Positions 8,584 through 18,402 are shown, counted from the stretch's first letter. The stretch is DNA of 64,000 nucleotides from Lentisphaerales bacterium (GCA_022446985.1 JAKVBD010000003.1:89602-153601), one strand, 5' to 3'. A program made the numbers and translations. The notes: generated by a model from the letters alone, not told the origin.

Positions 8584-9402
8584 ATGTCATTCAGACTTTT
8601 GGACTCCGGTAATTTCCGCAAGTTAGAAGTTATCGGCAAACACCGTATCGTTCGCCCCTGCCCTCAAGCTGTTTGGGAACCCAGACTCGGTAAAAAAGAA
8701 TGGAATCAAGCAGAGGACACCTACCTAAGATCTTCGTCTGGCGGTGGAAAATGGCAAAAGAAGTGTCTTCCCGAAAGATGGAATATTAACTTCGGCGGAG
8801 CAGACCTGCTCATCAAACCAACAAATTTTGGTCACCTCGGTATATTCGCCGAACAGCTGGAAAACTGGAAATGGCTTGAGAAAGTAGCCAAGCCAGGAAT
8901 GAATACCCTGAACCTTTTTGCTTACACAGGTTGTTCAACTTTAGCTATGAGAAGAGGCGGTTCTTCTCCGACTCACTGCGATGCTGCTAAAGGTATTGTT
9001 GATTGGGCGCGAGAAAATGGCACTCTCAATGATCTAGATGGTATCCGTTGGATAGTTGACGATGCGAAGAAATTCCTCGAGCGAGAAATACGCCGGGGCA
9101 AAAGTTATGAAGGAATCGTTCTTGATCCACCAAGTTATGGTCGTGGCAGCAAAGGCGAAGTCTGGAAGATTGAATCTGATCTGGTTCCACTTCTTAAGTC
9201 CTGTCGTGAACTTATGAAGGAGCCAAAATTTCTGCTTCTCAGCTGTCACTCCCCTCACTTTTCAGCTAAAGTACTTGAAAACCTTGTCGTTTCTCTCTGG
9301 GGTGAAAATATCGAAATGGAAAGCTTTGAAATGCTCATTCCTGAAGAATCTTCGCGCCGGGCTATTCCAAGTGGAAACTGTGTCCGCGTGACCTTTAAAT
9401 AA
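8584..9402 (+). CDS. SAM-dependent methyltransferase, RlmI/RlmK-like
   Basis: A 272-residue class I methyltransferase. Motif I is NLFAYTGCSTLA (about residues 120-131) and the substrate-site motif is LDPPSYGRG (about 180-188), as in the RlmI/RlmK and Methyltrans_SAM families acting on C5 of cytosine or on guanine in 23S rRNA. The N-terminal PUA domain found in RlmI is absent or replaced by a short WEPRLGKKEW segment, so target choice may differ. A GGATCTCTGC spacing suggests weak initiation after the HEAT/TPR gene, 19 nt upstream. Confidence 0.75.
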   Translation: MSFRLLDSGNFRKLEVIGKHRIVRPCPQAVWEPRLGKKEWNQAEDTYLRSSSGGGKWQKKCLPERWNINFGGADLLIKPTNFGHLGIFAEQLENWKWLEKVAKPGMNTLNLFAYTGCSTLAMRRGGSSPTHCDAAKGIVDWARENGTLNDLDGIRWIVDDAKKFLEREIRRGKSYEGIVLDPPSYGRGSKGEVWKIESDLVPLLKSCRELMKEPKFLLLSCHSPHFSAKVLENLVVSLWGENIEMESFEMLIPEESSRRAIPSGNCVRVTFK

Positions 9403-9424
9403 ATTAAAGTTTACCAGTTTTTAA

Positions 9425-9454
9425 GTGTTCAGTTATTTTTCCAAAAATGAACAC
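9425..9454. terminator. Possible bidirectional terminator hairpin
   Basis: Arms GTGTTCA (9425-9431) and TGAACAC (9448-9454) pair, with an inner T5/A5 extension, between the ends of two convergent genes. There is no U-tract directly after either arm, so it may only be an RNA-stabilising hairpin. Confidence 0.35.
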
Positions 9455-9464
9455 GGTCAAAATA

Positions 9465-10604
9465 CTAAATTCTATGCCCCATACGGGTTTTCTTCGTATC
9501 CAGATAACGCTTATTATGCTTAGATGGCGGAATGATGTGTGATACCTGAGCATCAATCTTTAATCCATAGCGGTGTAAGCCATCAATCTTTGCAGGATTA
9601 TTTGTCATGAGCTTAATAAAATCAAAACTCAAGTGATTCAGTATTTGAGCACCGATCACATAATCCCTGGCATCTTCAGGCATACCAACAGCGATATTCG
9701 CATCTACAGTATCCATACCATGAACTTGTTGAAGATAATATGCATCCAGCTTGGCTTCCAAACCAATACCACGACCTTCCTGACGAAGGTAAACTAAGGC
9801 TCCCTTGCCGTACTTCTGAACTTCTTCCAAGCCTTTACTTAACTGATCTCCACAGTCACAAAGAAGAGAACCAAAAACATGACCTGTTAAACATTCTGAT
9901 TCAATACGCACCAATGGCACCTTATCTGAGCCATCATCGGCCACAAACGCCCAGTGGTAGCGTCTGTCAATTTCAGAATAGTAAGAGTAAAGCTTAAAAT
10001 CACCTTGTTGAAGCTCAAGGTCAGTAACACCGGTAAACTCAATCAGATTTGGATTAAAGAAACGTGAAACTAAAATTTCATCAGTTGTTATTACCTTAGT
10101 ATCAACACCGGCTATTTGCTCAACAACTTCCTTTGGTTGACCTTTTTCGTCATCCATCAATAAACCATAAATAAGAACACCGTCTGCCTCATCAACGTTT
10201 GACATGAGCTCTAAAATTCTGGCTTCCGCCGAAGTATCATCAAGAATCTCTGTTGACTTAACCGCACGCATCAAAATTCTATCGTGACCTGCTAAAGCTT
10301 CATTGTCAACTAAAGAAGACATAAGCTCCTTCAGACCTTCAAGAGAAAGAGTACAGCTTAAAGGAATATCAGAACTTTTAACATTTCTGTACTTGGTATT
10401 TTTCTTGATAAAGTAGTCACTCACGAGAATCGACAGGTTACGCCCATTTGCTAAGAGAGCTATTACAGTTTCATCTTGTAAATTCTCAGCAGAAATAACC
10501 AGGTAGCTACGCTTTACGTCATCTTCTTCATGCTGGTAAATCAGTGCCAACCCATTCTTTAGATGGTCAACTTTCTCAATAAGCTTTTTCTTGATATCAT
10601 TCAT
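9465..10604 (-). CDS. ribA: RibBA-type protein: GTP cyclohydrolase II with decayed RibB domain
   Basis: A 379-residue two-domain protein. The C-terminal half is GTP cyclohydrolase II: zinc ligands in SECLTGHVFGSLLCDCG, the RQEGRGIGL loop, the VGMPEDARDY motif with the general base Asp and its Arg, and the LMTNNPAKIDGL and YLDTKKTRMGH ends. The usual CLTGD...RCDC residues are His and Leu here. The N-terminal ~180 residues occupy the place of DHBP synthase but lack the DDExRENEGD and RxGHTEA motifs, so that activity looks lost. The reaction opens GTP for riboflavin synthesis. It is coupled by TAATG to the preceding RibBA relative. Confidence 0.85.
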   Translation of the reverse strand: MNDIKKKLIEKVDHLKNGLALIYQHEEDDVKRSYLVISAENLQDETVIALLANGRNLSILVSDYFIKKNTKYRNVKSSDIPLSCTLSLEGLKELMSSLVDNEALAGHDRILMRAVKSTEILDDTSAEARILELMSNVDEADGVLIYGLLMDDEKGQPKEVVEQIAGVDTKVITTDEILVSRFFNPNLIEFTGVTDLELQQGDFKLYSYYSEIDRRYHWAFVADDGSDKVPLVRIESECLTGHVFGSLLCDCGDQLSKGLEEVQKYGKGALVYLRQEGRGIGLEAKLDAYYLQQVHGMDTVDANIAVGMPEDARDYVIGAQILNHLSFDFIKLMTNNPAKIDGLHRYGLKIDAQVSHIIPPSKHNKRYLDTKKTRMGHRI

Positions 10605-11713
10605 TAGAAGCGTACCTGCTCAACAATTTCGAGACCATATTTATCCAGTCCCTGTAAAGTAATATCTTTATTTGCCAGAAGCCGCATTTTTCGCACCCCA
10701 AGATCTCTAAGAATTTGGGCTCCAAAACCATAAGACATGCTTTTTCCCATGGGGCTCAATGTTTTTAAGCGACCACCTTCTGACCAAATATCAGTCGGTC
10801 TTTTCTCTTGGTGGAAAAGTGAATTAGTGTGTTGCTCTGGAGTATTGCGTAAAAATACAACCGCTCCTACTCCACCACAGTCTGCAACGGCTTTCATGGC
10901 CTGATTCAGGTAAGACCCCTCATCATTGCTCAAACGGTTCACAATATTTGCAATTGACCATTCACTGTGAACTCTCACCAATGGTACATCATCTTCTTTG
11001 AACCTGTCTGTTCCATAAGTTAAAGCTAGATCAATTCCTCGTGACTTATCAAAACGGGACTTATAAACATGAAGTCGAAAATCACCGTATTCTGTTGGCA
11101 TATTCACAGCATTTATATTTTCAACGAGAGGTTCATTTTGGAAACGATATTCAACAATACTGTGTATCGTACAGCATGAGATTGACAACTCTCGGGATAA
11201 ATTCAAAAGATCCTCTTCAGAAGCATAATCGCCATTTTCGTTCAGAATATCGCAAACAACAGCACCTTGACCAATACTTCCTAGGCGAATTAAGTCATAG
11301 GCTGCATCTGACAATGTTGGTCTGACCAACGAGCCACCTTCTTCTGCTTCAACAGCAAAAATATGTCCCGGCCTTTTTATGTCATTTGGCTGAGCATGTA
11401 GAGAACTGGTCACTTTAATGGTGGTATTCCTGTCTAAAGCAGAAATACCAGAGCCCATAACTTCAGCAGCATCAAAAGATATTTGCGCTTCTGTATCAAG
11501 GGGCAAATCCAACTCTTGAAACTTAGTGCGAAGCATAACAAGTGAAATCAGACCACGGCCATAAAAAATCATCCGGTTAATATCATCCGGTGTAGAAAAC
11601 TCTGCTGGCAGTACAAAACAACCCTTCTTATCAGATCCTGACTGATCTGTCAAAATGACCATTCTGCCTTCTTTGAGCTGGCTGATTGCTGATTCTGTTG
11701 AAATTATGTTCAT
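10604..11713 (-). CDS. RibBA-like protein with both active sites degraded
   Basis: A 369-residue homologue of RibBA. The RibB-like half is recognisable (RMVILTD, VLPAEF, ALDRNTTIK, RPGHIFAVEAEEGGSLVR), but the metal/substrate loop DDExRENEGD is replaced by TDQSGSDKKG, and the catalytic R-G-G-H-T-E-A becomes RPTLSDA. The RibA-like half keeps the fold (VPLVRVHSEW, GFGAQILRDLGV) but has none of the three zinc cysteines, and RQEGRG is RNTPEQ. It is therefore probably a pseudoenzyme or has a new activity. It lies directly upstream of, and coupled to, the RibA gene, so a partner or regulatory role is plausible. The ATG at 11713 follows AAGGA; an upstream ATG at 11758 is less likely. Confidence 0.75.
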   Translation of the reverse strand: MNIISTESAISQLKEGRMVILTDQSGSDKKGCFVLPAEFSTPDDINRMIFYGRGLISLVMLRTKFQELDLPLDTEAQISFDAAEVMGSGISALDRNTTIKVTSSLHAQPNDIKRPGHIFAVEAEEGGSLVRPTLSDAAYDLIRLGSIGQGAVVCDILNENGDYASEEDLLNLSRELSISCCTIHSIVEYRFQNEPLVENINAVNMPTEYGDFRLHVYKSRFDKSRGIDLALTYGTDRFKEDDVPLVRVHSEWSIANIVNRLSNDEGSYLNQAMKAVADCGGVGAVVFLRNTPEQHTNSLFHQEKRPTDIWSEGGRLKTLSPMGKSMSYGFGAQILRDLGVRKMRLLANKDITLQGLDKYGLEIVEQVRF

Positions 11714-11805
11714 ATATAAATCCTTGATGAGAGGCACAACTCTATAACCGGTTATCAATAAGACAATAGTTCATTTGAGGAATGAATGCGAAAATTCTCT
11801 AATGT

Positions 11806-12750
11806 TTACGCGTATATTTTGCTAAAAGGGTAAATTGCCAGGAACTCTTTTAGTTCTTGCTCTCTTCTTTCTTTAAACTTTTGTGTCGCCTGAGACTCAG
11901 TAATTGGTATGTGAGAAAGCTTCTTCAATAGCTTATTAGCGGCAGTCTCATAGCGATGCAAGTCATCGGAAAAAGCAAAGCTTCTAAACTTTTCTTGTAC
12001 GTAAATTAATGCCTGAGAACTCGGCTGAACTAAACCCTCGTCATAGAAGCGGTAATCGCGTAAATCATCAAGAAGTATTTCATATGAAGGGAAATATAAA
12101 ACCTGCTTCAGTTCACCCACTAACTTATGAACCAAACAGACCAACTGTGCTTTACTCAGCTGATTCTTCACTAAACTATCACGCACATGACGCACTGGGC
12201 TAACTGTAAGAACTACATTCAAAGCTGAATTGAGGGTAAATAATTGCTCAAGAGCTGCTTTCAGCTGCTTATACATTTCATCAACCGAAAGCAAAACTCT
12301 TGCAAACCTGTCCGCGGGCAAACGATGGCAATTAGTCACAATCTCCCCCGACTTAATATCCTTATAAGCGTAAGAAGTGCCTAAAGTGATAATCAATAAA
12401 TCGGCCTGTTCTAAACTTTTTCTGCAGCCTGAAACCGTTTCACTTAATCTCTCTTTAGCAAAAGATTGATTATCATGACTGAACTGCCCATGATACATGG
12501 TATTCAACCAAAGCTCATCCTTCTGCTCCCAGTCCCCTATTGAATCACCTTCAATAGTTGAATCGAGAAGAGTAGAAATGGAAATAGGATTGTAAATCAC
12601 TCCATATGGATTCAGGCAGGATTCTATTCCTAATTTAGCGAAGTAGTCGCCTATGCGATCAGCGAAGCACGAACCTAAAGTCACCAACTTGAATTCTGGT
12701 TTTAAGTCCAGCTCTCTAGCAACTTTTATTTCCGTCCGAAACTTCATCAT
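11806..12750 (-). CDS. GSCFA-domain protein (SGNH-like fold)
   Basis: A 314-residue protein beginning MMKFRTEI, with the family signature LGSCFADRIG at about residues 25-34, NPYGVIYNP (about 42-50), and VLTVSPVRHVRDSL near residue 200, which fits the C-terminal catalytic-type motif of GSCFA proteins. The family is related to SGNH hydrolases, with no firmly known substrate. The start at 12750 is set by an AGGAAAG ribosome-binding site; the ATG at 12789 would add 13 residues with no such site. It is 63 nt downstream of hisF, possibly in the same transcript. Confidence 0.8.
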   Translation of the reverse strand: MMKFRTEIKVARELDLKPEFKLVTLGSCFADRIGDYFAKLGIESCLNPYGVIYNPISISTLLDSTIEGDSIGDWEQKDELWLNTMYHGQFSHDNQSFAKERLSETVSGCRKSLEQADLLIITLGTSYAYKDIKSGEIVTNCHRLPADRFARVLLSVDEMYKQLKAALEQLFTLNSALNVVLTVSPVRHVRDSLVKNQLSKAQLVCLVHKLVGELKQVLYFPSYEILLDDLRDYRFYDEGLVQPSSQALIYVQEKFRSFAFSDDLHRYETAANKLLKKLSHIPITESQATQKFKERREQELKEFLAIYPFSKIYA

Positions 12751-12813
12751 TGACTTTCCTGGGACTACTGGCGACCCGCCGGCATACAATTTACCGAATG
12801 ATCGATTATAGCC

Positions 12814-13593
12814 TTACCAATCCATTCTCAATTGTACACCGTGGCTGTGCATTTCTTCTTTAATCTGCGGACAAGTATAAGTACCATAATGAACCATACT
12901 GGCAACCAACGCGGCTTCAGCATTTGTTTTACTCAAAACGTCAGTCAAGTGTTGAGGTACACCGCCACCACCACTGGCAATAACTGGAATCGTCACTGCA
13001 TCAGCAATCATACCGGTTACATTCAACTCATAACCCGTCTTCATACCATCTGCATCAATAGAGTTCACACAGATTTCGCCAGCACCAAGTCTTTCAACCT
13101 CAAGCGCCCACTCTACTGCATCCTTATCGACCTCAGTTCTACCGCCATGGATAACGACTTGGTAGCCACTCGGAAACTTTTCCGATTTACCAACATGCTG
13201 TACATCCATACCAACAACTACACACTGGCGGCCAAACAACTCTGCCCCCTCAGAAATTATATTTGGAGTTCTAACGGCCAAAGAGTTAACACTTACTTTC
13301 TCTGCTCCAGCCAGGAGTACATCTCGCATATCCTGTACATTGCGAATGCCACCGCCCACTGAAAATGGGATAAATACTTCAGAGGCAACATCGCGGACCA
13401 TATCCAGGTCAATCGGACGACCTTCTGCAGAGGCTGTTATATCGTAGAAAACCAACTCATCGACACCTTCTGCAGAATATCGGCGTCCCATTTCAACCGG
13501 ATCACCGATATCAACATTACCTTTAAACTTGATGCCTTTGGTCACTTTTTTATCTCTAACATCGAGACAAACAATTAAGCGTTTATTAAGCAT
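12814..13593 (-). CDS. hisF: Imidazole glycerol phosphate synthase cyclase subunit
   Basis: A 259-residue TIM barrel beginning [14 protein letters not shown], with catalytic Asp at CLDVRD and NSIDADG, and phosphate-binding motifs FSVGGGI and IASGGGG. With HisH it converts PRFAR and glutamine-derived ammonia to IGP and AICAR in histidine synthesis. The start at 13593 forms TAATG with the hisH stop. No other his genes lie in the window, so the histidine pathway is dispersed in this genome. Confidence 0.94.
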   Translation of the reverse strand: MLNKRLIVCLDVRDKKVTKGIKFKGNVDIGDPVEMGRRYSAEGVDELVFYDITASAEGRPIDLDMVRDVASEVFIPFSVGGGIRNVQDMRDVLLAGAEKVSVNSLAVRTPNIISEGAELFGRQCVVVGMDVQHVGKSEKFPSGYQVVIHGGRTEVDKDAVEWALEVERLGAGEICVNSIDADGMKTGYELNVTGMIADAVTIPVIASGGGGVPQHLTDVLSKTNAEAALVASMVHYGTYTCPQIKEEMHSHGVQLRMDW

Positions 13594-14216
13594 TATAGAC
13601 TCCCATCCCACTTAGCAAAGTTTTTCAGTAACTGTAATCCATGACGTCCACTTTTTTCCGGGTGAAACTGAGTTGCTACCAAATTTCCAGCAGTTAGTGC
13701 CGAAGTAAAAGTAAGACCGGCATACTCCGTTTCAGTCAAAGCATTTTCAGCTTCCGCAGGTGATGGATAGTAAGAATGAACAAAGTAAAAGTTGGTTCCA
13801 CTTTTTATATCTTTGAAAATTGGGTGCTCTTTCCCGAACTTAACTTGATTCCAGCCCATTTCCGGGACTGTAACATTTGGGTTGTCAAACTGAAAGCGAA
13901 TTGTCTTACCTTTAATGATTCCAAGGCAATCAACACCGTCATCTTCTTCCGAGTGCTCCATGATAATCTGTGTACCCAGGCAAATTCCCAAAACAGGCTT
14001 ACCAGAGTCAACACATTCCTTCAGGACTTTACCAATGCCCATTTCAGTCAAACTCTTCATCGCTGAACCGGCTGCACCGACACCTGGGAATATCACATGA
14101 TCAGCAGCTAGAATTTTCTCCGGTTCATGAGTCACAATAGACTCGACGCCAATTTTCTCTAAAGCCCTTTGAACACTCCGCAGGTTTCCTGCTTTATAAT
14201 CAATAACTGCAATCAT
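13593..14216 (-). CDS. hisH: Imidazole glycerol phosphate synthase glutamine amidotransferase subunit
   Basis: A 207-residue class I glutamine amidotransferase. The nucleophile elbow is LGICLGTQ, the oxyanion strand [11 protein letters not shown] is typical of HisH, and the His-Glu pair is FHPEKSG. It supplies ammonia to HisF, its coupled downstream neighbour. Transcription is leftward from the 288-bp gap before ftsB. Confidence 0.94.
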   Translation of the reverse strand: MIAVIDYKAGNLRSVQRALEKIGVESIVTHEPEKILAADHVIFPGVGAAGSAMKSLTEMGIGKVLKECVDSGKPVLGICLGTQIIMEHSEEDDGVDCLGIIKGKTIRFQFDNPNVTVPEMGWNQVKFGKEHPIFKDIKSGTNFYFVHSYYPSPAEAENALTETEYAGLTFTSALTAGNLVATQFHPEKSGRHGLQLLKNFAKWDGSL

Positions 14217-14438
14217 GCTAACTTATCCGCTGGTAAATATTAAATTTGAAATTGAACGGCAATATATAGTAATGCCCAAAAATTACTCATAGTTTTTCAC
14301 TAAAAAAATTGTGAATAAACAAGCCCATATGCAAAAGAAAAATTTCAGGCAATAAATAATCCAAAAGTTTTCAGTACCACACCTGTTAAGGCATGGGCTC
14401 ACTTTCCCTAAAGATTTCCCTTTACCAAAATTGTCTTC

Positions 14439-14468
14439 TTGCAAAGAAAGGATATGTTTTGCTATACT
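14439..14468 (+). promoter_or_regulatory. Putative extended -10 promoter of ftsB-hemW
   Basis: TTGCAA (14439-14444), an 18-bp spacer ending in TGC, and TATACT (14463-14468) lie 37 bp before the ATG at 14505. The TG one base before the -10 box makes it an extended -10 type. The rest of the 288-bp gap (14217-14504) is AT-rich and shows nothing else I can name. Confidence 0.5.
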
Positions 14469-14504
14469 CTGTTTTATAACTAATTTTTTATAGAATTTTC
14501 ATTA

Positions 14505-14801
14505 ATGACTAAGTTTGTTATTTTAACGCTCTTTTTAATAAGCACTTCACTTGGTGCTTACTATCTGGTGCCTATATACCAGTCAAACGAGGAGCTTAAA
14601 AGAGAACTTGACAGAACAGAGCTATACCTCCTTGAGCAACAAGAAGAAATTGCCAAGAAAAGAAAGCTAATCGATGACCTAAACAGAAATCCTGCAGCCA
14701 TTGACAAAGTTGCCAGAGAAAAATTTGGACTTTGCCGTGAGCGTGAAAGAGTTTATAAATTCACCGATGAAGATAAGCTTAGAGAGCAACTGGAAAAGTA
14801 A
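14505..14801 (+). CDS. ftsB: FtsB/DivIC-family septum formation protein
   Basis: A 98-residue bitopic protein: one N-terminal transmembrane helix (FVILTLFLISTSLGAYYLV), a periplasmic coiled coil (residues ~25-60, rich in Glu, Leu and Lys) and the conserved C-terminal NPAAIDKVAREKFGL motif of the FtsB/DivIC family. These proteins bridge FtsL and FtsQ in the divisome. It is 5 nt upstream of hemW and likely co-transcribed. Confidence 0.82.
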   Translation: MTKFVILTLFLISTSLGAYYLVPIYQSNEELKRELDRTELYLLEQQEEIAKKRKLIDDLNRNPAAIDKVAREKFGLCRERERVYKFTDEDKLREQLEK

Positions 14802-14806
14802 CTTCT

Positions 14807-15925
14807 ATGCTGCAGTCTTCTGCGCCCTATCACTCACTTTATATACATGTACCATTTTGCAAAAATATTTGTGATTATTGTGACCTCTACTCTATTGTTA
14901 ACAACGAAAACAGTTCTCGAAACGCTTACTTAAAGAAAATCGCCGTTGGCTTGCAACAGAACTCTCCCCGCCTCCAGCAACTACAATCCATTTTTATTGG
15001 AGGCGGAACTCCATCTCAACTTACCCCCAATGAGATGAAAGTATTCTTCAAAAGTATAAATGACTACACCTCATTCGGCACAGACTGTGAATTCTCTGTT
15101 GAATGCAACCCTGTATCCATCTCCCCTGAAAAGCTGCAAATCCTCAACGAATCCGGAGTCAACCGCCTTAGCTTTGGAGCGCAATCAACAACCAGAAAAA
15201 CCCGCCATACACTCGGTCGCAGAACTTCACGCAGCCAACTTGAAACAGCACTAGAGAATGCCCAGGAGCAAGGGTTCAAAAACATAAACATCGACCTGAT
15301 TTATGGCATACCGGGACAAACTCTTGAGGATTGGCAGGAAGACTTAAAAGTAGCACTCTCATATGATCTGCCACACTACTCTGCCTACTCACTCATACTT
15401 GAAGAAGATACGGCTCTTTCAAAACGTTATGACTCCGTAGATGATGAACTCGCAGTTGACATGTATAACCTCACTGAAGAAATGCTTTCGAACCAAAAAC
15501 TGATTCGCTACGAAATTTCTAACTATGCCAATCCGGGTAAACACTGTCGACATAATTACGACATCTGGAAAGGCGCAAGCTATCTGGGATTAGGACCAGC
15601 TGCCGCTTCATTTGATGGCACCACCCGCTGGACACAAATCCGCGATCTAGAAAAATGGCTAGCTAATGAAGCTCCTGATGTGGACGAACTTCCTTCAAAA
15701 GAAAGAATTGGCGAAATCCTCTCCTTTGGATTTAGAACTGTTAATGGCTGGCGAAAAGAAGAACTTACCAATCTTCTTGGACACGATGCTCTAAGACTGT
15801 TCAAAGATACCTTCGAGCAACTTTTACAGGACGAGCTTCTACAATTAACAGACAACTCTTATAAACCGACCAAAAATGGACTTTTATTCGCCGATACTAT
15901 CGCCGAATCATTCATTTTTTGTTAA
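14807..15925 (+). CDS. hemW: Radical SAM heme chaperone HemW-like protein
   Basis: A 372-residue radical SAM protein. The cluster motif CKNICDYC follows LYIHVPF, as in HemW/HemN; IGGGTPS and the downstream GVNRLSFGAQS and IDLIYGIPGQT motifs are family-typical. The extra N-terminal residues needed for true coproporphyrinogen oxidase HemN are missing, which points to HemW, a heme-trafficking protein. The C-terminal HemN-type domain is present. Heme handling fits the cytochrome c-like protein encoded at 30.3 kb, though that link is only suggestive. Confidence 0.87.
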   Translation: MLQSSAPYHSLYIHVPFCKNICDYCDLYSIVNNENSSRNAYLKKIAVGLQQNSPRLQQLQSIFIGGGTPSQLTPNEMKVFFKSINDYTSFGTDCEFSVECNPVSISPEKLQILNESGVNRLSFGAQSTTRKTRHTLGRRTSRSQLETALENAQEQGFKNINIDLIYGIPGQTLEDWQEDLKVALSYDLPHYSAYSLILEEDTALSKRYDSVDDELAVDMYNLTEEMLSNQKLIRYEISNYANPGKHCRHNYDIWKGASYLGLGPAAASFDGTTRWTQIRDLEKWLANEAPDVDELPSKERIGEILSFGFRTVNGWRKEELTNLLGHDALRLFKDTFEQLLQDELLQLTDNSYKPTKNGLLFADTIAESFIFC

Positions 15926-16048
15926 TCTCTTTTTCCTCTTCACCTAGCACAAGTGGCAATATACCAAAGGCAAGCCATGTTAATTGATATAAATTTAAAA
16001 ACCAACAATCAGATTGAATATGGGAATTAAAACTCGGAAGGGTTATTT

Positions 16049-18388
16049 GTGAAGTTTCAGTGTGTTCTTTGCCTTTCAACTTATAATGCTACAAACGTCC
16101 AGCTTGGCGACTCTATTAACTGCCCAAACTGTTCTAGAAATATCGTCATTCCAAAAAAAGCATTTGACCGCGGTCGAGTCATTGGTGGAGACTTTGTCAT
16201 TGACCGTGTCCTCGGTACTGGCGGCATGGGTACAGTCTACCTGGCAAAACAAACCAGTCTTGAACGTGAAGTTGCCCTTAAAGTTCTTTCCCGTAAATTT
16301 TCAGTCGACCCCAAATTCCGCATGGAATTCCAAAGGGAGGCTCGTGCTGCTTCTCGACTAACTCACTCAAACCTGGTACAGGCTTATGCTTTCGGTGAAG
16401 ACGAAGGTGACCTCTTCCTCGCTATGGAGTATGTCGAGGGGGTAACCCTTGGTGACCGCCTCGATAACGACACTCGTCTCATAATCGATGAAGCGCTAAA
16501 TATCATCCAGCAGGTAGCAGAAGGCCTCCACTTTGCTTGGACTCAAGAACAACTTATTCACCGCGACATCAAACCTGATAACATTATGTTGACGTCAGAT
16601 GGTCACGTTAAACTAACAGATATGGGTCTGGCCCGAACTGCTATTGAACTTGAAAATGTCACTGAAGTCTCCGGTACCCCGGCCTACATGAATCCAGAAC
16701 AGTTTACCAAGCAAGCCATGGACTGTAAAGCAGATATTTACAGCCTCGGTGTTTGTTTATTTCACTCAATAAGCGGTCAATTACCGTTCGATTCACCAAA
16801 TGTTCGTGAACTGGCTCGTCAGCACATACAGGACAAAGTTGAATTCCCGGACAAAACAGTTGACTTGCCAAATGAAGTTAAAAAGCTCATTAGAAAAATG
16901 ATGCAAAAAAATCGTGAAGAACGTCACAAAGACCACGAAGACCTTTTGCATGACATCTATAAAACCAGAACCAGACTCAATAATTCCGGCCAACATATCC
17001 CTAGTGTTCATACCCTTTCATTCAACAGGTATGAGTTCAAAAATATGACTCCACAACGGAAGAGTAAATCAACCGATACCGTTAGCAGTACCAAGCAGCT
17101 GCCTAGAAAAAAAATAAATCCTTTGAGCTCTGCTACATCACACATGACGACAACCTTCTCCACAGATGACTCACCTCGTTCTGTGACCGCCATCATCATG
17201 AGTAACATTTTAGCCGCTTGTGCCATTTTAGCCGCTGTAGCCCTCGCCTTTATGTTTGGTGGAGATAGTGAAAGTAAATTTTATGCCGACACTCAGGACT
17301 TCATCGAATCAATTGACCAAAGTCAGCCCAATATAGAAGATATCCTCAATAAAACCGACGAACTTCTCGCTCAGGAAGTAACCTCTACTCCAAATAAAAA
17401 AGACTACTATGCAAGAAACCGGCTTCTGGAAATCAAAAACCGTTACCTAAAACTTCTTGTTAGTGAAAAAGAAAGTGAATTTAAAAATATCCAGAAAACT
17501 ATTGAAAAGAGAAAGCAGGATAACAGACGCCTAACCCTCGAGAAAAGTAAGATTGAGGAACAATATATTGGCGAGATCAAAAAGCTTAAATCACAACTTG
17601 AGGATGCTCGTAGTAAGCAAAATAAAATTGTCTTGAAAGCAGAAACCGATACCAATAAAAAAACACAAACCTTTTCTTTCGCTAAATCGATATCTGAAGA
17701 CATGGAACTCTTGCAAAATTTCTGGGAACAGGAAAAGAGCAAACACCGTCTCGAAATCTTAAAGCTTTTGGCTACTAAAAAATTCCAGACTGCCCTTAAG
17801 TATATCGAAGAAAATTCACGTGATTACTCCGGTGTATATAGCAAATGGTTCTTTAGACAGAAAAAGATTATTGAAGATGCCGAAAATGTTTGGAATACTG
17901 TTGAGCTTAATTTGAGCGAACTTAAAGGTGAAGCAATTGACCTCGATGAAGGTTCATTCATCATTGAGAGAGTCTATGCTCAAACGTCCGAGATTGAAAC
18001 GACTGCTGGAACTCTAATTAAGCTGACCGACCAAAGCACTGAAACTTTCATTAAAGAAATTTACGAAAAAATATGTGAATCATTAGGGATCAAAGCTCAT
18101 TCAGGCTATGCATTTGCGATTTCAAAACTGGACTTCAACTTTGCTTACTCACTCAAAAAAGACATACGAGTTACAGAGTACGCCCAAACCTATGTCGATG
18201 AACGCATCAAGTCCATTTCACGCCTGGTTGAGAGTACTGAAATAGAGCGTGCTGAAGAAATGGCCAAAAAGCTTTATAAACAGTGTTCAGGTCTCGACAG
18301 CATAACGGATCTTTCCCCTAGAATCAAAGCAATATTCGGTAGAGATATTTTTTATACTGAAGAAGAATTACCAAACTCTGATTTCTAA
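16049..18388 (+). CDS. Membrane Ser/Thr protein kinase with N-terminal zinc ribbon
   Basis: A 779-residue protein. Residues 5-28 hold a CxxC...CxxC zinc ribbon (Cys5, 8, 25, 28). The kinase domain (about 48-310) has the P-loop GTGGMGTVYLA, VALKVL lysine, catalytic loop HRDIKPDN and DMG in place of DFG. A transmembrane helix lies at about 380-402, and the remaining 375 residues are extracytoplasmic and largely coiled coil (about 470-540). No PASTA repeats are present. The GTG start at 16049 follows a GGAAGGG site. It is 14 nt before glgE. Possible substrates include proteins read by the FHA-cyclase at 2 kb, but this is speculative. Confidence 0.86.
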   Translation: MKFQCVLCLSTYNATNVQLGDSINCPNCSRNIVIPKKAFDRGRVIGGDFVIDRVLGTGGMGTVYLAKQTSLEREVALKVLSRKFSVDPKFRMEFQREARAASRLTHSNLVQAYAFGEDEGDLFLAMEYVEGVTLGDRLDNDTRLIIDEALNIIQQVAEGLHFAWTQEQLIHRDIKPDNIMLTSDGHVKLTDMGLARTAIELENVTEVSGTPAYMNPEQFTKQAMDCKADIYSLGVCLFHSISGQLPFDSPNVRELARQHIQDKVEFPDKTVDLPNEVKKLIRKMMQKNREERHKDHEDLLHDIYKTRTRLNNSGQHIPSVHTLSFNRYEFKNMTPQRKSKSTDTVSSTKQLPRKKINPLSSATSHMTTTFSTDDSPRSVTAIIMSNILAACAILAAVALAFMFGGDSESKFYADTQDFIESIDQSQPNIEDILNKTDELLAQEVTSTPNKKDYYARNRLLEIKNRYLKLLVSEKESEFKNIQKTIEKRKQDNRRLTLEKSKIEEQYIGEIKKLKSQLEDARSKQNKIVLKAETDTNKKTQTFSFAKSISEDMELLQNFWEQEKSKHRLEILKLLATKKFQTALKYIEENSRDYSGVYSKWFFRQKKIIEDAENVWNTVELNLSELKGEAIDLDEGSFIIERVYAQTSEIETTAGTLIKLTDQSTETFIKEIYEKICESLGIKAHSGYAFAISKLDFNFAYSLKKDIRVTEYAQTYVDERIKSISRLVESTEIERAEEMAKKLYKQCSGLDSITDLSPRIKAIFGRDIFYTEEELPNSDF

Positions 18389-18402
18389 AAATTAGGAAAC
18401 TC

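Noticed and set aside
11714..11805. FMN riboswitch ahead of the rib genes
   Set aside because: The gap is too short and lacks the conserved RFN helices; only a plain ribosome-binding site is visible.
13593..14216. HisFH as an amidation pair of LPS sugar synthesis
   Set aside because: HisF and HisH have normal catalytic motifs and no WbpG-like or nucleotide-sugar gene is near; standard histidine synthesis is simpler.
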